This document shows positions 1 to 6,588 of a stretch of 6,588 nucleotides of DNA, one piece after another (positions within the stretch are counted from its first letter, which is position 1; each line of letters begins with the position of its first letter). The stretch spans positions 1 through 6,588 of the forward strand of contig JAURMJ010000213.1 in NCBI GenBank assembly GCA_030830765.1, read 5' to 3'. The notes under the pieces were generated by a model. The model was not told the DNA's origin. It saw only the letters and a program-made list of their open reading frames with translations, and searched no databases. The DNA is from Quisquiliibacterium sp. (GTDB taxonomy: Bacteria > Pseudomonadota > Gammaproteobacteria > Burkholderiales > Burkholderiaceae_E). A program made the translations under genes and the position numbers.

Positions 1-770
1 GTGTGCGCGCACCACAGATCGCCTTGATGCGACAGTTCGCGTACGGGGGTGCGCAGCTTGACCCGGGCGCCTTGAGCGCGCAGCCATTCGTTCGCAGGGC
101 CGGGAATAAAGTCGCCTAAAGTGCCAGAAGGAAGAACGAAGTCACTGTCCTGAGCCCGAGACCCCAGCGAATCAGCAAGAACCCGCGCGAACGTGTTTGC
201 ACAGGCATCTTCGGGCATCGTGTTCATTGAACCGATGACGAGCGGATTCCAGAAGCGCTCGCACAGCGGGGCAGACTGTCCCAGTCGTCTGAGCATTGCA
301 GACACGGTTTCTTCGGCGTCTGCCTTCCATCGCGCAAGGCTCAGGCGCAGCATCAGGCTGGCAATCATCGCGCGTTCGGCAATAGAGATCTTCCGGGCAC
401 AGATCAGACCCGCCAGAAGATTCAGGGGCGCGGGCAGCGGCCAGGTGTCCATCGCAAGACCGTCAGCGGCACGCAGGCTCAGACGGTGTCGCTCAAAGAG
501 TCGCGCCTTCTGCGAGAACTTGCTGGTCTCCAGATGAAGGGTTTGAGCCAGTCGCAAGGATTCCCGATACGCACCAATCAGCAGATGCTGTCCGTTATCG
601 AACAGCAGGGACTTGCCAGCCAACCGGATTGGCGCCTGCCGTGCCCGGCCGCCGGGTTGAGGGGCTGCATCAAGGAGCGTTGTCTGGATTCCAGCCCGGG
701 TCAGCTCAACCGCGGCAGCCAGGCCGGCCCAGCCTGCACCGATGACGACTGTATCGGTTCGAGCAGTCAC
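1..770 (-). CDS. hpnE: Hydroxysqualene dehydroxylase HpnE (FAD-dependent squalene desaturase family), C-terminus cut off by window edge
   Basis: HpnE is an FAD-dependent amine-oxidase-type enzyme that reduces hydroxysqualene to squalene, the last step of the HpnCDE route. I translated 256 codons by hand from the complement; the gene runs off the left edge, and family members are usually somewhat over 400 residues, so the C-terminal 40% or so is missing. Visible: an N-terminal dinucleotide-binding fold with VVIGAGWAGLAAA (residues 8-20, GxGxxG pattern), an acidic residue ending the second strand (LLD, 32-34), the PGGRAR flavin-contact motif (39-44), and the family signature FDNGQHLLIGAY (57-68). 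FWNPLVIGSMNT (173-184) and the FVLPSG stretch (211-216) also match HpnE. The start is GTG at 768-770; the only upstream in-frame codons lead to the TGA that ends hpnD at 783-785, so no longer start exists. The gap from hpnD is 12 nt and the ribosome site is weak (GAG a few nt upstream), suggesting translation coupled to hpnD. Assignment is firm from motifs plus operon order. Confidence 0.93.
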   Translation of the reverse strand, partial: MTARTDTVVIGAGWAGLAAAVELTRAGIQTTLLDAAPQPGGRARQAPIRLAGKSLLFDNGQHLLIGAYRESLRLAQTLHLETSKFSQKARLFERHRLSLRAADGLAMDTWPLPAPLNLLAGLICARKISIAERAMIASLMLRLSLARWKADAEETVSAMLRRLGQSAPLCERFWNPLVIGSMNTMPEDACANTFARVLADSLGSRAQDSDFVLPSGTLGDFIPGPANEWLRAQGARVKLRTPVRELSHQGDLWCAH

Positions 771-782
771 AGTCTCGGCGTA

Positions 783-1640
783 TCAGTCTGCGCGGATATT
801 TGGCGGGCTGGCACTTAGCCAGGTTCGCCAGGCGATCCAGAGTTTACGCAGCGGAGTCAGTGCCACCCGGTGGCTCAGGACTCGAAAGCCGTCATCCTGG
901 ATCTCGTCTAACAAGGTGGCGTAGATCGCCGCCATGATCAGTCCCGTGCGTTGCGCCCTGAATGCTTCCCGAGGCAGAGCAGAAAAAGCCTTGCGGTAAT
1001 GCTCACGGGCCCTTGCAGCCTGAAATTCAAGCAAAGCTCGCAGCGACTCCGATCCGTTCCCCTCGAGGAGTTGCTGGGCTCTGACTTCGAATCGCTGCAA
1101 ATCGTCGATGGGCAGGTAGATTCGTCCGCGTCGGGCGTCCTCTCCGACATCGCGAATGATATTGGTCAGCTGCAGCGCAATTCCCAGGTTCTCGGCGTAC
1201 TCGGCTTGCGCCTGACTTCCGTCAGCGAAGATTCCGGCCGCCAGTGTGCCTACAACGCCAGCGACACGATGACAATAAAGACGTAGACCGGCAAAGTCCA
1301 GGTACCGGTTCTGGTCCAGATCCATCTGCATGCCGTCGATAATCTCGTTCAGTCGGGATTCGTCGATCTGGAAATGGTCCAGATGAGGGGCAAGCGCCTG
1401 GGCGACCGGATGAGTCGGCTTACCTGCGTAAAGCTGTCTGAGCTCCTGGCGCCACCAGCCGAGCCGCGCCCTGGCGACCCCTTCGTCGGAGATTTCATCG
1501 ACGGTGTCGTCGACTTCCCGGCAGAACGCATAGAGCGCCGTAATCGCGCGACGCTGCAAGGGCGGAAGAAACAGGAAGCTGTAATAAAAGCTCGATCCGC
1601 TTCGCGCCGCCTTGTTCTGGCAATATTCGTCGGGAGTCAT
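783..1640 (-). CDS. hpnD: Presqualene diphosphate synthase HpnD (squalene/phytoene synthase family)
   Basis: HpnD condenses two farnesyl diphosphates head to head to presqualene diphosphate, the first committed step to squalene in the three-enzyme bacterial route. The 285-residue protein has the usual family length. Two aspartate-rich Mg-diphosphate motifs are intact: DDTVDE at 44-49, preceded by YAFCREV (37-43), and DVGEDARRGRIYLP at 164-177. Other family blocks visible are DGMQMDLDQNRY (102-113), YCHRVAGVVG (122-131) and LGIALQLTNIIRD (152-164). YCHRVAGVVG and the GEDARRGR form of the second motif fit HpnD rather than HpnC. No membrane segment or signal peptide is apparent, so it is probably cytosolic or peripheral. 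Its ATG (1638-1640) overlaps the hpnC stop in an ATGA, and no clear Shine-Dalgarno precedes it, so translation is likely coupled to hpnC. The product would pass to HpnC. A true phytoene synthase is a less likely reading, because hpnC and hpnE flank it. Confidence 0.95.
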   Translation of the reverse strand: MTPDEYCQNKAARSGSSFYYSFLFLPPLQRRAITALYAFCREVDDTVDEISDEGVARARLGWWRQELRQLYAGKPTHPVAQALAPHLDHFQIDESRLNEIIDGMQMDLDQNRYLDFAGLRLYCHRVAGVVGTLAAGIFADGSQAQAEYAENLGIALQLTNIIRDVGEDARRGRIYLPIDDLQRFEVRAQQLLEGNGSESLRALLEFQAARAREHYRKAFSALPREAFRAQRTGLIMAAIYATLLDEIQDDGFRVLSHRVALTPLRKLWIAWRTWLSASPPNIRAD

Positions 1641-2524
1641 CGGGATGCGTTTCGAGTCATCATCAGGCGCACGAGTGCAGGAGCGTCACGCCAGTTGAGC
1701 TTTGGGCGGTGGTTAATCGGATCCCAGTCGCTGTGAGACAGCAGTTCGAGAATCCGACGCGCACCTGCCAGAATGGCTCGCAATTCGAGATTCAGGCGCA
1801 GCGGCACCATCGCTGGCAGTGATGCGCCGGATTCTAACAGTGCAGATGCGCGCTCGGCTTGCCTGCGCAACAATTGACGCAGTGCCGGCTGAGCCTGCCG
1901 CTGGCGCAATGCTTCGTCGATATGCTCAGGCAAGAGGCCTGCAGCCTGTAATTCCTCGGTTGGAATGTACAGTCGGTTGCGTTGCCAGTCGATTGAGAAA
2001 TCCTGCACAAAGTTGATGAGTTGCAGGGCAGAACAGATTGCATTGGAGCGCTCGAGCGACAGAGAATCGGTCACTCCGAACAGATGCAGAATCACTTGAC
2101 CGACCGGGTTTGCCGATCTGGTGCAGTAATTCAAGATCTCCTCGAAATGTTGATAACGATTGACTCTCACGTCCTGCTCGAAGGCGCTTAGCAGGGCGAG
2201 CAAGGGTTCAATGGGAATCCGATGTACCTCCAGGTGAGGCTTGAGCTGGCCGACAATCGGATGGCTGTCGGCCCGTTCGGATTCCAGGGCGTCACGAAGT
2301 CGCTGCAGTTCTGTCAGCCTGGACTCGGCAGTTGCATTCCCTTCGTCGGCGACATCGTCGGCGTAGCGTGCAAACCGATAGATGGCCACCACCGCCGGTC
2401 GCAGCTTGGCTGGCATCAGCCTGGAGGCGACCGGGAAATTTTCATAGTGATCCACGCCAGTCACCCAGCCTGTCTGCGCAGGATGGTCGGTTTTGGCGGT
2501 TCCACTCGCATCTTTAAAAGTCAT
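1637..2524 (-). CDS. hpnC: Hydroxysqualene synthase HpnC (squalene/phytoene synthase family)
   Basis: HpnC converts presqualene diphosphate to hydroxysqualene. From the ATG at 2522-2524 the product is 295 residues. Key blocks: VDHYENFPVASRLMP (about 24-38), which is typical of HpnC; first Asp-rich motif DDVADE (56-61); FEQDVRVNRY (115-124); YCTRSANPVGQVIL (133-146), where SANPVG separates HpnC from HpnD; and second motif QDFSIDWQRNRLYIP (174-188), keeping the DxxxD aspartates D175 and D179. A longer version exists from GTG at 2579-2581 (314 residues). I prefer the ATG because the extra 19 codons include codons uncommon in the rest of the gene (AGG, ATA, GTA), contain a dyad and a promoter-like -10, and make an already long N-terminus longer. 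Neither start has a good Shine-Dalgarno. It is the first gene of the operon and overlaps hpnD by 4 nt (ATGA). Function is firm; the exact start is uncertain. Confidence 0.93.
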   Translation of the reverse strand: MTFKDASGTAKTDHPAQTGWVTGVDHYENFPVASRLMPAKLRPAVVAIYRFARYADDVADEGNATAESRLTELQRLRDALESERADSHPIVGQLKPHLEVHRIPIEPLLALLSAFEQDVRVNRYQHFEEILNYCTRSANPVGQVILHLFGVTDSLSLERSNAICSALQLINFVQDFSIDWQRNRLYIPTEELQAAGLLPEHIDEALRQRQAQPALRQLLRRQAERASALLESGASLPAMVPLRLNLELRAILAGARRILELLSHSDWDPINHRPKLNWRDAPALVRLMMTRNASR

Positions 2525-2531
2525 TTTTGTG

Positions 2532-2540
2532 CTTATACCA
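2532..2540 (-). promoter_or_regulatory. Candidate extended -10 promoter element for hpnC
   Basis: On the minus strand the sequence reads TGG TATAAG, matching the extended -10 pattern (TGn followed by a TATAAT-like hexamer, 5 of 6). The 17-bp-spaced -35 position reads TCACCA, a poor match, which is acceptable for extended -10 promoters. Exactly 7 nt (CACAAAA) separate the hexamer from the hpnC ATG, so a start point at the usual distance would fall on or next to the ATG and give a leaderless or almost leaderless mRNA. This fits the lack of a Shine-Dalgarno. Inference from pattern only. Confidence 0.35.
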
Positions 2541-2558
2541 GCAGGCTTCTTTGCTGGT
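2537..2558. repeat. Perfect 7-bp inverted repeat, candidate operator or hairpin
   Basis: The arms ACCAGCA (2537-2543) and TGCTGGT (2552-2558) are exact reverse complements around an 8-nt spacer. The left arm overlaps the candidate extended -10 of hpnC, so a protein bound here could block that promoter. If hpnC transcription starts upstream, the same bases could form an RNA hairpin ahead of the ATG. There is no T-run beside it, so it is not an intrinsic terminator. A 7-bp arm can occur by chance in a few kb, so position is the main argument. Confidence 0.4.
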
Positions 2559-2666
2559 GATACCCTGATTGCGTTGACCACGTTTGTTCGTGCCGATTAC
2601 CATCAAGACCTCAGCCCCTGATGGATTAGGCGTCGGAACCTGCTTGTCCCCTGAGTTGCTTGCCTT

Positions 2667-2693
2667 CAGCCTTTCGATCTTCTCGAACCGCTG
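2667..2693. repeat. Imperfect 27-bp dyad upstream of the efflux adaptor gene, candidate operator
   Basis: The sequence is symmetric about position 2680: outer arms CAGC (2667-2670) and GCTG (2690-2693), a 2-nt mismatch on each side, inner arms TTCGA (2673-2677) and TCGAA (2683-2687), and a 5-nt centre. Nine of 11 arm positions pair. The size suits a dimeric repressor, and local regulators commonly control RND pump operons, but no regulator gene is visible. The site ends 37 nt before the adaptor ATG. It could be chance. Confidence 0.3.
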
Positions 2694-2730
2694 CCGATCC
2701 TCGTCAAATCTCATTGCATCTGAATACGAT

Positions 2731-3816
2731 ATGAAGCTTGCCGCGAACTTGCGTGCAGTTGTGCTCCTTTGCCCATTGCTTTTCCTTGCTGCCTGCAGGC
2801 AGGAAGTCCCTGCGAAGCCGGAGGTTCCGCGTCCAGTTCGCTCCGTGCTGGCCGAATCGTCGCAGGTCGGAGCCGTGTTGACCTTGCCAGGGGAGATCCG
2901 CCCGCGGGTCGAGACTCGTTACGGTTTTCGGGTCGGCGGCAAGATTTCCCAACGGCTGGTCTCGATCGGCGATCGCGTCAAACCCGGTGCGGTACTCGCG
3001 CGTCTTGATCCCCAGGATATCGCCCCGGCAATTGCAGCACAGACCGCGCAGGTACAGGCAGCAACGACCGAGTTGACGCTTGCAGGTGCCGAACTGGCCC
3101 GTCAGAAGGAGTTGCGCACGCGCAATTACATTTCCGAGGCACAACTCGAGCGTTATCAGGCGGCTTTTGACGGGGCTGGATCGCGATTGAAGGCAGCGCA
3201 GGCACAACTGGATTCAGCTCGAAACGCTGCGTTGTTTCAAGAACTGAAGGTTGATGTTTCGGGCGTTGTGACCGCCATCGAGGCCGAGGCCGGGCAGGTT
3301 GTGGCGGCGGGTCAACCAGTCATCCGGGTTGCCAACAGTGGCGAAAAGGAAGTGCTCGTCAATCTGCCGGAAGCACAGGTCGCAATGGTAAAGAGCGTTC
3401 GAATGTGGCAGGTGACCATTTCCGCACTCGCTGATCACAGAGTCGATGCGCAGCTCCGTGAATTGTCACCGGTCGCTGATCCAGCGTCCCGGACCTATCC
3501 GATGCGGCTCTCGCTGACTGGTGACACCCATGGAGTTGAGCTGGGCATGACAGCTGTCGTGAGCGCTCTGCAGCAGCGCAATTCCGCCTTTATCCTGCCG
3601 GTTTCGGTGCTCTGGTCGCAGGATGGCAAGCCGCGGGTCTGGATTGTTGATCCAAAAACGTCCCGTGTCCGAGGTGTCACAGTCAAGACTGGCGGTTTGT
3701 CTGACGACTCGGTACACATCGTCGAAGGCCTTCAAACCGGCGATCGGGTTGTCACTGCGGGGGCGAGTCTTCTGTCTGAAGGGCAGCAGGTACGACTGCT
3801 GGAGGGTGCGCGATGA
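2731..3816 (+). CDS. RND efflux periplasmic adaptor subunit (membrane fusion protein, HlyD/AcrA type lipoprotein)
   Basis: This is the adaptor that links an inner-membrane RND pump to an outer-membrane channel across the periplasm. From the ATG at 2731 it has 361 residues, normal for the family. The N-terminus is a lipoprotein signal: MKLAANLR, a hydrophobic stretch (about 9-20) and lipobox LAAC with acylated Cys22. The residue after the Cys is Arg, not the Asp of inner-membrane-retained adaptors such as AcrA. Domains in order: first half-lipoyl strand set with RYGFRVGGKISQRLVSIGDRVKPG (63-86); Ala/Gln-rich coiled-coil hairpin (about 97-170); second half-lipoyl set with VSGVVTAIEAEAGQVVAAGQPV (176-197); beta-barrel (about 205-280); membrane-proximal domain (about 285-357) with GLQTGDRVVTAGASLL. 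The frame stays open upstream to a TTG at 2584, but that extension would bury the signal peptide. No clear Shine-Dalgarno precedes the ATG. It overlaps the transporter gene by 4 nt, so the two form one operon. Substrate cannot be read from the sequence. Confidence 0.93.
   Translation: MKLAANLRAVVLLCPLLFLAACRQEVPAKPEVPRPVRSVLAESSQVGAVLTLPGEIRPRVETRYGFRVGGKISQRLVSIGDRVKPGAVLARLDPQDIAPAIAAQTAQVQAATTELTLAGAELARQKELRTRNYISEAQLERYQAAFDGAGSRLKAAQAQLDSARNAALFQELKVDVSGVVTAIEAEAGQVVAAGQPVIRVANSGEKEVLVNLPEAQVAMVKSVRMWQVTISALADHRVDAQLRELSPVADPASRTYPMRLSLTGDTHGVELGMTAVVSALQQRNSAFILPVSVLWSQDGKPRVWIVDPKTSRVRGVTVKTGGLSDDSVHIVEGLQTGDRVVTAGASLLSEGQQVRLLEGAR
3801..3806 (+). promoter_or_regulatory. Strong ribosome binding site for the RND transporter gene
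   Basis: GGAGGG lies inside the last codons of the adaptor gene and ends 6 nt before the ATG at 3813. It is the best Shine-Dalgarno seen at any gene start in the window, and it fixes the start of the transporter at the ATGA overlap. Confidence 0.75.
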
Positions 3817-6588
3817 AGCCCGGGGCAGATCCTGACCGATGGAACCTGTCGGGTGCATCGATCCGCCATACCCAACTGACCCTGTTCTTCATCTTGGCGA
3901 TTGCCGTGGCCGGCGCCATGGCCTTCATGCGTCTTGGGCAGCGTGAAGATCCTGACTTTGCATTCCGGGTCATGGTGATCCGAACGATCTGGCCGGGGGC
4001 CACAACCGAACAGATTGATGCTCAGGTCACCGATCGCATTGAGAAAAAGCTGCAGGAAATCCCGTATTTCAAATGGACCACCAGTTACTCAAAGTCAGGG
4101 GAATCTCTGATTGTTCTTGAATTGCTGGATACCGCACCACCCAAGGAGGTGCCTGATCTTTGGTACCAGGTCCGCAAGAAAGTCGGAGATATCCGCAGCA
4201 CACTGCCCGGCGAGGTGCTTGGACCATTCTTCAACGATGAGTTCGGAGATGTTTTCGGAACAATTTATGCATTTACCGGTGATGGATACTCGCTGGCTCA
4301 GTTGCGCACTGAGGTGGAGCGCGTGCGACAGGAGTTGTTGCGGGTTCCGGATGTCCAGAAGGTCGAACTGATCGGGACCGTTGACGAGAAGATTTACGTC
4401 GAGCTTTCGCCGCAAGCGTTGGCTAATCTTGGGATCGACCCGCAGAGCATCTCGAATCAGTTGCGTGCCCAGAATCTCGTCGCTCCGGCGGGCATTGTGC
4501 AAGGGGACAGTCGAGCGGTCCCGCTTCGCGTGACGGGTCAACTCGATTCTGTGCAGGCTGTTCGTGACCTGCGACTCAGCATTGGTGGTCGGGTGATCCG
4601 GCTCGGCGATATCGCGAAAGTTGAACGTGGTTACGCAGATCCGCCGGTTTCGACGATGCGCTTTGCAGGGCGCCAAGCGCTCGGGGTTGCTGTTTCAATG
4701 AAACCCAATGGCGATGTGCTCAAGCTTGGGGAAAACCTTGCGCATCAGATGGCTCGCCTGAAGGCCGACATGCCGATCGGGATCGAATTTTCCAAGGTTT
4801 CCGACCAGCCCCTGATTGTGCGCAACGCCGTCGGGCTATTCATGCGTGCCTTGGCTGAGGCGCTTGCGATTGTGCTTGCGATCAGTTTTCTGACGCTGGG
4901 CATGCGCGCTGGAACCGTCGTTGCTTTGACGATTCCGCTGGTGCTCGCGGCGACCTTTCTGGGGATGTCGATTTTTGGCATCGATCTTCATCGAGTATCG
5001 ACAGGGGCATTGATTATTGCACTGGGGTTGCTCGTCGATGACGCGATGATTGTTGTCGAGATGATGACCCGGAAGCTGGAGGAGGGTTTCGATCGATTTC
5101 GTGCGGCCACTTTTGCCTACACGAGCACTGCCTTTCCAATGCTCACCGGTACGCTGATCACCGCCGCCGGGTTTCTGCCAATCGCAACTGCCAAATCGAG
5201 CACTGGTGAATACACATTTGCAATTTTTGCCGTAGTCACCCTCGCGTTGCTCGTCTCCTGGATCGCTGCAGTCACGGCGACGCCGTTTATCGGTTATCGC
5301 CTGCTCCGTGAACGGGTCGGTCAAGGCCACGAGGTGTTCGATTCGCGTTTTTATCAAGCGTTGCGGGGGCTGATTGAGGGCTGCATGCGTCATCGCTGGC
5401 TCACGATCACTGGCACAGTGTTGCTCTTCGGTGCTGGTGTTGCCGGGATGAATGCAACCGAAAAGCAGTTTTTCCCGTCGTCAGACCGGGCGGAACTGCT
5501 GGTCGAACTGTGGTTGCCTGAGGGGGCCAGTTATAAGGCAACCGAAGAGCAGGCGCGCCGCTTCGAGACCTTTTTAGGCAAAGAGCCAGACATCATCACC
5601 TACGTGGGATATGTCGGAAATGGTTCTCCGCGTTACTTCCTTTCGCTTGATCAGCAATTGTTCAGGCAGAACTTCGCGCAGTTTGTTGTTCTCACTGATG
5701 GAGTCGCGGGGCGAGACCGTGCCCTCGAGAGAATCCGGGCGCTTCTGGCGGAACATTTTCCAGGGATTCGGGCCCGCGCTTATCGAACGCCGCTCGGGCC
5801 ACCGGTTGCCTACCCGATCCAGTTCCGGGTCATGGGTCCGGATCCGGCAACCTTGAAACAGATCGCAGAGCGGGTTCGCCAGGTTGTCGAGAAGGATCCG
5901 CATACGCTTGACGCGCACCTGAACTGGGGTGAGCGCAGTCCAGCAGTCCGCATTCAGGTTGATCAGGACAAGGCACGGGCGATTGGGCTCTCCTCCTCGC
6001 AGATCGCGACGGTGATCGGGGGAGCCGTGAGCGGTGCGACCCTTGGAACTTTTCGCGAAGAGGACAAGCTGATCGACGTCGTGCTTCGTGCGCCGGCCGC
6101 AGAGCGTGTCAGTCTCTCCTCGCTGGCTAACTTGCAGGTTCAAACTGCACTCGGTCGGTCCGTTCCGCTCTCGCAGGTTGCCAGAATCAGCGAGCAGATG
6201 GAGGAACCCATCATCTGGAGGCGAAGCCGAACGCCAACGCTGACGGTGCGCTCCGACCTCGTCGAGGGCGTCCAGGCTCCCGATGTGGCCGTCAGGATTG
6301 ATGCCAGTCTTGGGCAGATTCGCAGCGCTTTGGGGCCTGACTATCGGATCGAGATCGGTGGGCCCTATGAAGACAACATCAAGGCGCAGTCTTCGATCAA
6401 CGCTGGGATGCCGCTGATGTTGGTGGTGTTGCTTGGACTGCTGATGCTGCAGTTGCGAAGTTTCTCCCTGAGTTTCATGGTGTTCGTGACTGCGCCCTTG
6501 GGCGTTGTCGGCGTGGCGGCTGCGCTCCTCGCTTTCAATCGCCCGTTCGGGTTCGTTGCAATGCTCGGCCTGATCGCACTTGGCGGCA
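3813..6588 (+). CDS. RND-family efflux transporter permease subunit (AcrB-like), C-terminus cut off by window edge
   Basis: This is the proton-driven inner-membrane pump of a tripartite exporter. I translated 925 codons without a stop; the family is usually 1020-1070 residues, so roughly the last 100-140 are beyond the window. Visible layout matches two repeats of membrane and periplasmic parts: TM1 (about 22-40), followed by LGQREDPDF and WPGATTEQID; first periplasmic porter region (about 45-335); TM2 to TM6 (about 339-490); TM7 (about 543-562); second porter region (about 565-865); TM8 and TM9 (about 872-917); start of TM10. TM4 holds GALIIALGLLVDDAMIVVE with the paired proton-relay aspartates D409-D410, equivalent to AcrB D407/D408. 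The sequence stops just before the TM10 Lys/Arg position (AcrB K940), so the relay cannot be fully checked. The periplasmic porter loops are full size, as in HAE1-type drug pumps; a heavy-metal pump is not excluded. It is not the MMPL-like hopanoid exporter HpnN. The start is set by the ATGA overlap and a strong Shine-Dalgarno. No TolC-like gene is visible; one may follow downstream. Confidence 0.93.
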   Translation, partial: MKPGADPDRWNLSGASIRHTQLTLFFILAIAVAGAMAFMRLGQREDPDFAFRVMVIRTIWPGATTEQIDAQVTDRIEKKLQEIPYFKWTTSYSKSGESLIVLELLDTAPPKEVPDLWYQVRKKVGDIRSTLPGEVLGPFFNDEFGDVFGTIYAFTGDGYSLAQLRTEVERVRQELLRVPDVQKVELIGTVDEKIYVELSPQALANLGIDPQSISNQLRAQNLVAPAGIVQGDSRAVPLRVTGQLDSVQAVRDLRLSIGGRVIRLGDIAKVERGYADPPVSTMRFAGRQALGVAVSMKPNGDVLKLGENLAHQMARLKADMPIGIEFSKVSDQPLIVRNAVGLFMRALAEALAIVLAISFLTLGMRAGTVVALTIPLVLAATFLGMSIFGIDLHRVSTGALIIALGLLVDDAMIVVEMMTRKLEEGFDRFRAATFAYTSTAFPMLTGTLITAAGFLPIATAKSSTGEYTFAIFAVVTLALLVSWIAAVTATPFIGYRLLRERVGQGHEVFDSRFYQALRGLIEGCMRHRWLTITGTVLLFGAGVAGMNATEKQFFPSSDRAELLVELWLPEGASYKATEEQARRFETFLGKEPDIITYVGYVGNGSPRYFLSLDQQLFRQNFAQFVVLTDGVAGRDRALERIRALLAEHFPGIRARAYRTPLGPPVAYPIQFRVMGPDPATLKQIAERVRQVVEKDPHTLDAHLNWGERSPAVRIQVDQDKARAIGLSSSQIATVIGGAVSGATLGTFREEDKLIDVVLRAPAAERVSLSSLANLQVQTALGRSVPLSQVARISEQMEEPIIWRRSRTPTLTVRSDLVEGVQAPDVAVRIDASLGQIRSALGPDYRIEIGGPYEDNIKAQSSINAGMPLMLVVLLGLLMLQLRSFSLSFMVFVTAPLGVVGVAAALLAFNRPFGFVAMLGLIALGG

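Larger units (their letters stand above)
2525..2730. promoter_or_regulatory. Divergent control region between the squalene operon and the efflux operon
   Basis: About 206 bp separate the two preferred start codons (149 bp if hpnC starts at the upstream GTG). Both operons must be transcribed outward from here unless they have more distant promoters. It holds two dyad symmetries (2537-2558 and 2667-2693), a candidate extended -10 for hpnC and an A/T-richer patch next to the hpnC ATG. I see no convincing sigma-70 promoter for the efflux operon; TACGAT just before its ATG is only a weak -10 match and lacks a -35. Short open frames exist on both strands, but none has a ribosome site or recognisable product. 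Being the shared intergenic region is seen directly; its regulatory role is inferred. Confidence 0.6.

Noticed and set aside
193..818. Plus-strand open frames over the hpnE region (193-537 and 486-818)
   Set aside because: The complement encodes an uninterrupted, motif-rich HpnE. These frames are Arg/Ser-rich shadows with no family resemblance.
2537..2558. Hairpin at the hpnC start considered as an intrinsic terminator
   Set aside because: The stem is only 7 bp, no T-run follows the second arm on either strand, and no gene ends toward it.
2514..2714. A 66-codon minus-strand open frame filling the divergent region (begins MRFDEDRQRF)
   Set aside because: It is hydrophilic, resembles no family I recognise, lacks a ribosome site, and overlaps the hpnC start in another frame. 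It is most likely chance in an intergenic region.
2584..2730. Upstream extension of the adaptor gene from a TTG, adding 49 residues
   Set aside because: It would place the lipoprotein signal peptide and lipobox inside the protein. The added residues do not look like an adaptor N-terminus, so the ATG at 2731 is preferred.
4095..4676. A 193-codon minus-strand open frame, with others at 4836-5393 and 5574-6143
   Set aside because: All lie opposite the continuous RND transporter frame and have low-complexity, charged compositions typical of antisense shadows.
3813..6588. RND gene considered as the hopanoid transporter HpnN
   Set aside because: HpnN is an MMPL-like protein that is not paired with an adaptor. 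This protein has full AcrB-like porter regions and is coupled to a membrane fusion protein gene.

Overview
This window looks like chromosomal DNA from a moderately G+C-rich Gram-negative bacterium, most likely a proteobacterium. A betaproteobacterium is my best guess, from the style of the efflux proteins and of the HpnC/HpnD/HpnE set; no taxonomic marker is present. Gene density is high, both gene blocks use 4-nt ATGA overlaps, and there is no sign of an RNA gene, insertion sequence, phage gene or CRISPR array.

Layout: the left 2.5 kb is a minus-strand operon read right to left, hpnC (start about 2524), hpnD (1640-783) and hpnE (start 770, running off the left edge). Together these make squalene from two farnesyl diphosphates: HpnD makes presqualene diphosphate, HpnC converts it to hydroxysqualene, and HpnE reduces that to squalene. 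Squalene usually feeds hopanoid synthesis in such bacteria, but the cyclase gene (shc/hpnF) is not in the window, so the end product cannot be shown here.

A divergent intergenic region of about 200 bp (2525-2730) separates this operon from a plus-strand efflux operon. It holds two dyad symmetries and a candidate extended -10 promoter lying directly in front of the hpnC ATG.

The right 3.9 kb encodes a lipoprotein periplasmic adaptor (membrane fusion protein, 2731-3816) overlapping by 4 nt an RND-family inner-membrane transporter (3813 to the right edge, 925 codons visible, C-terminal end missing). They should form a tripartite proton-driven export pump with an outer-membrane TolC-like channel that is not encoded in the visible sequence.

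Nothing here is clearly a new system. The points most worth a second look are the head-to-head placement of a squalene operon and an efflux pump around one short control region, the possibly leaderless hpnC start with a dyad over its promoter, and the unusual +2 residue of the adaptor lipoprotein.
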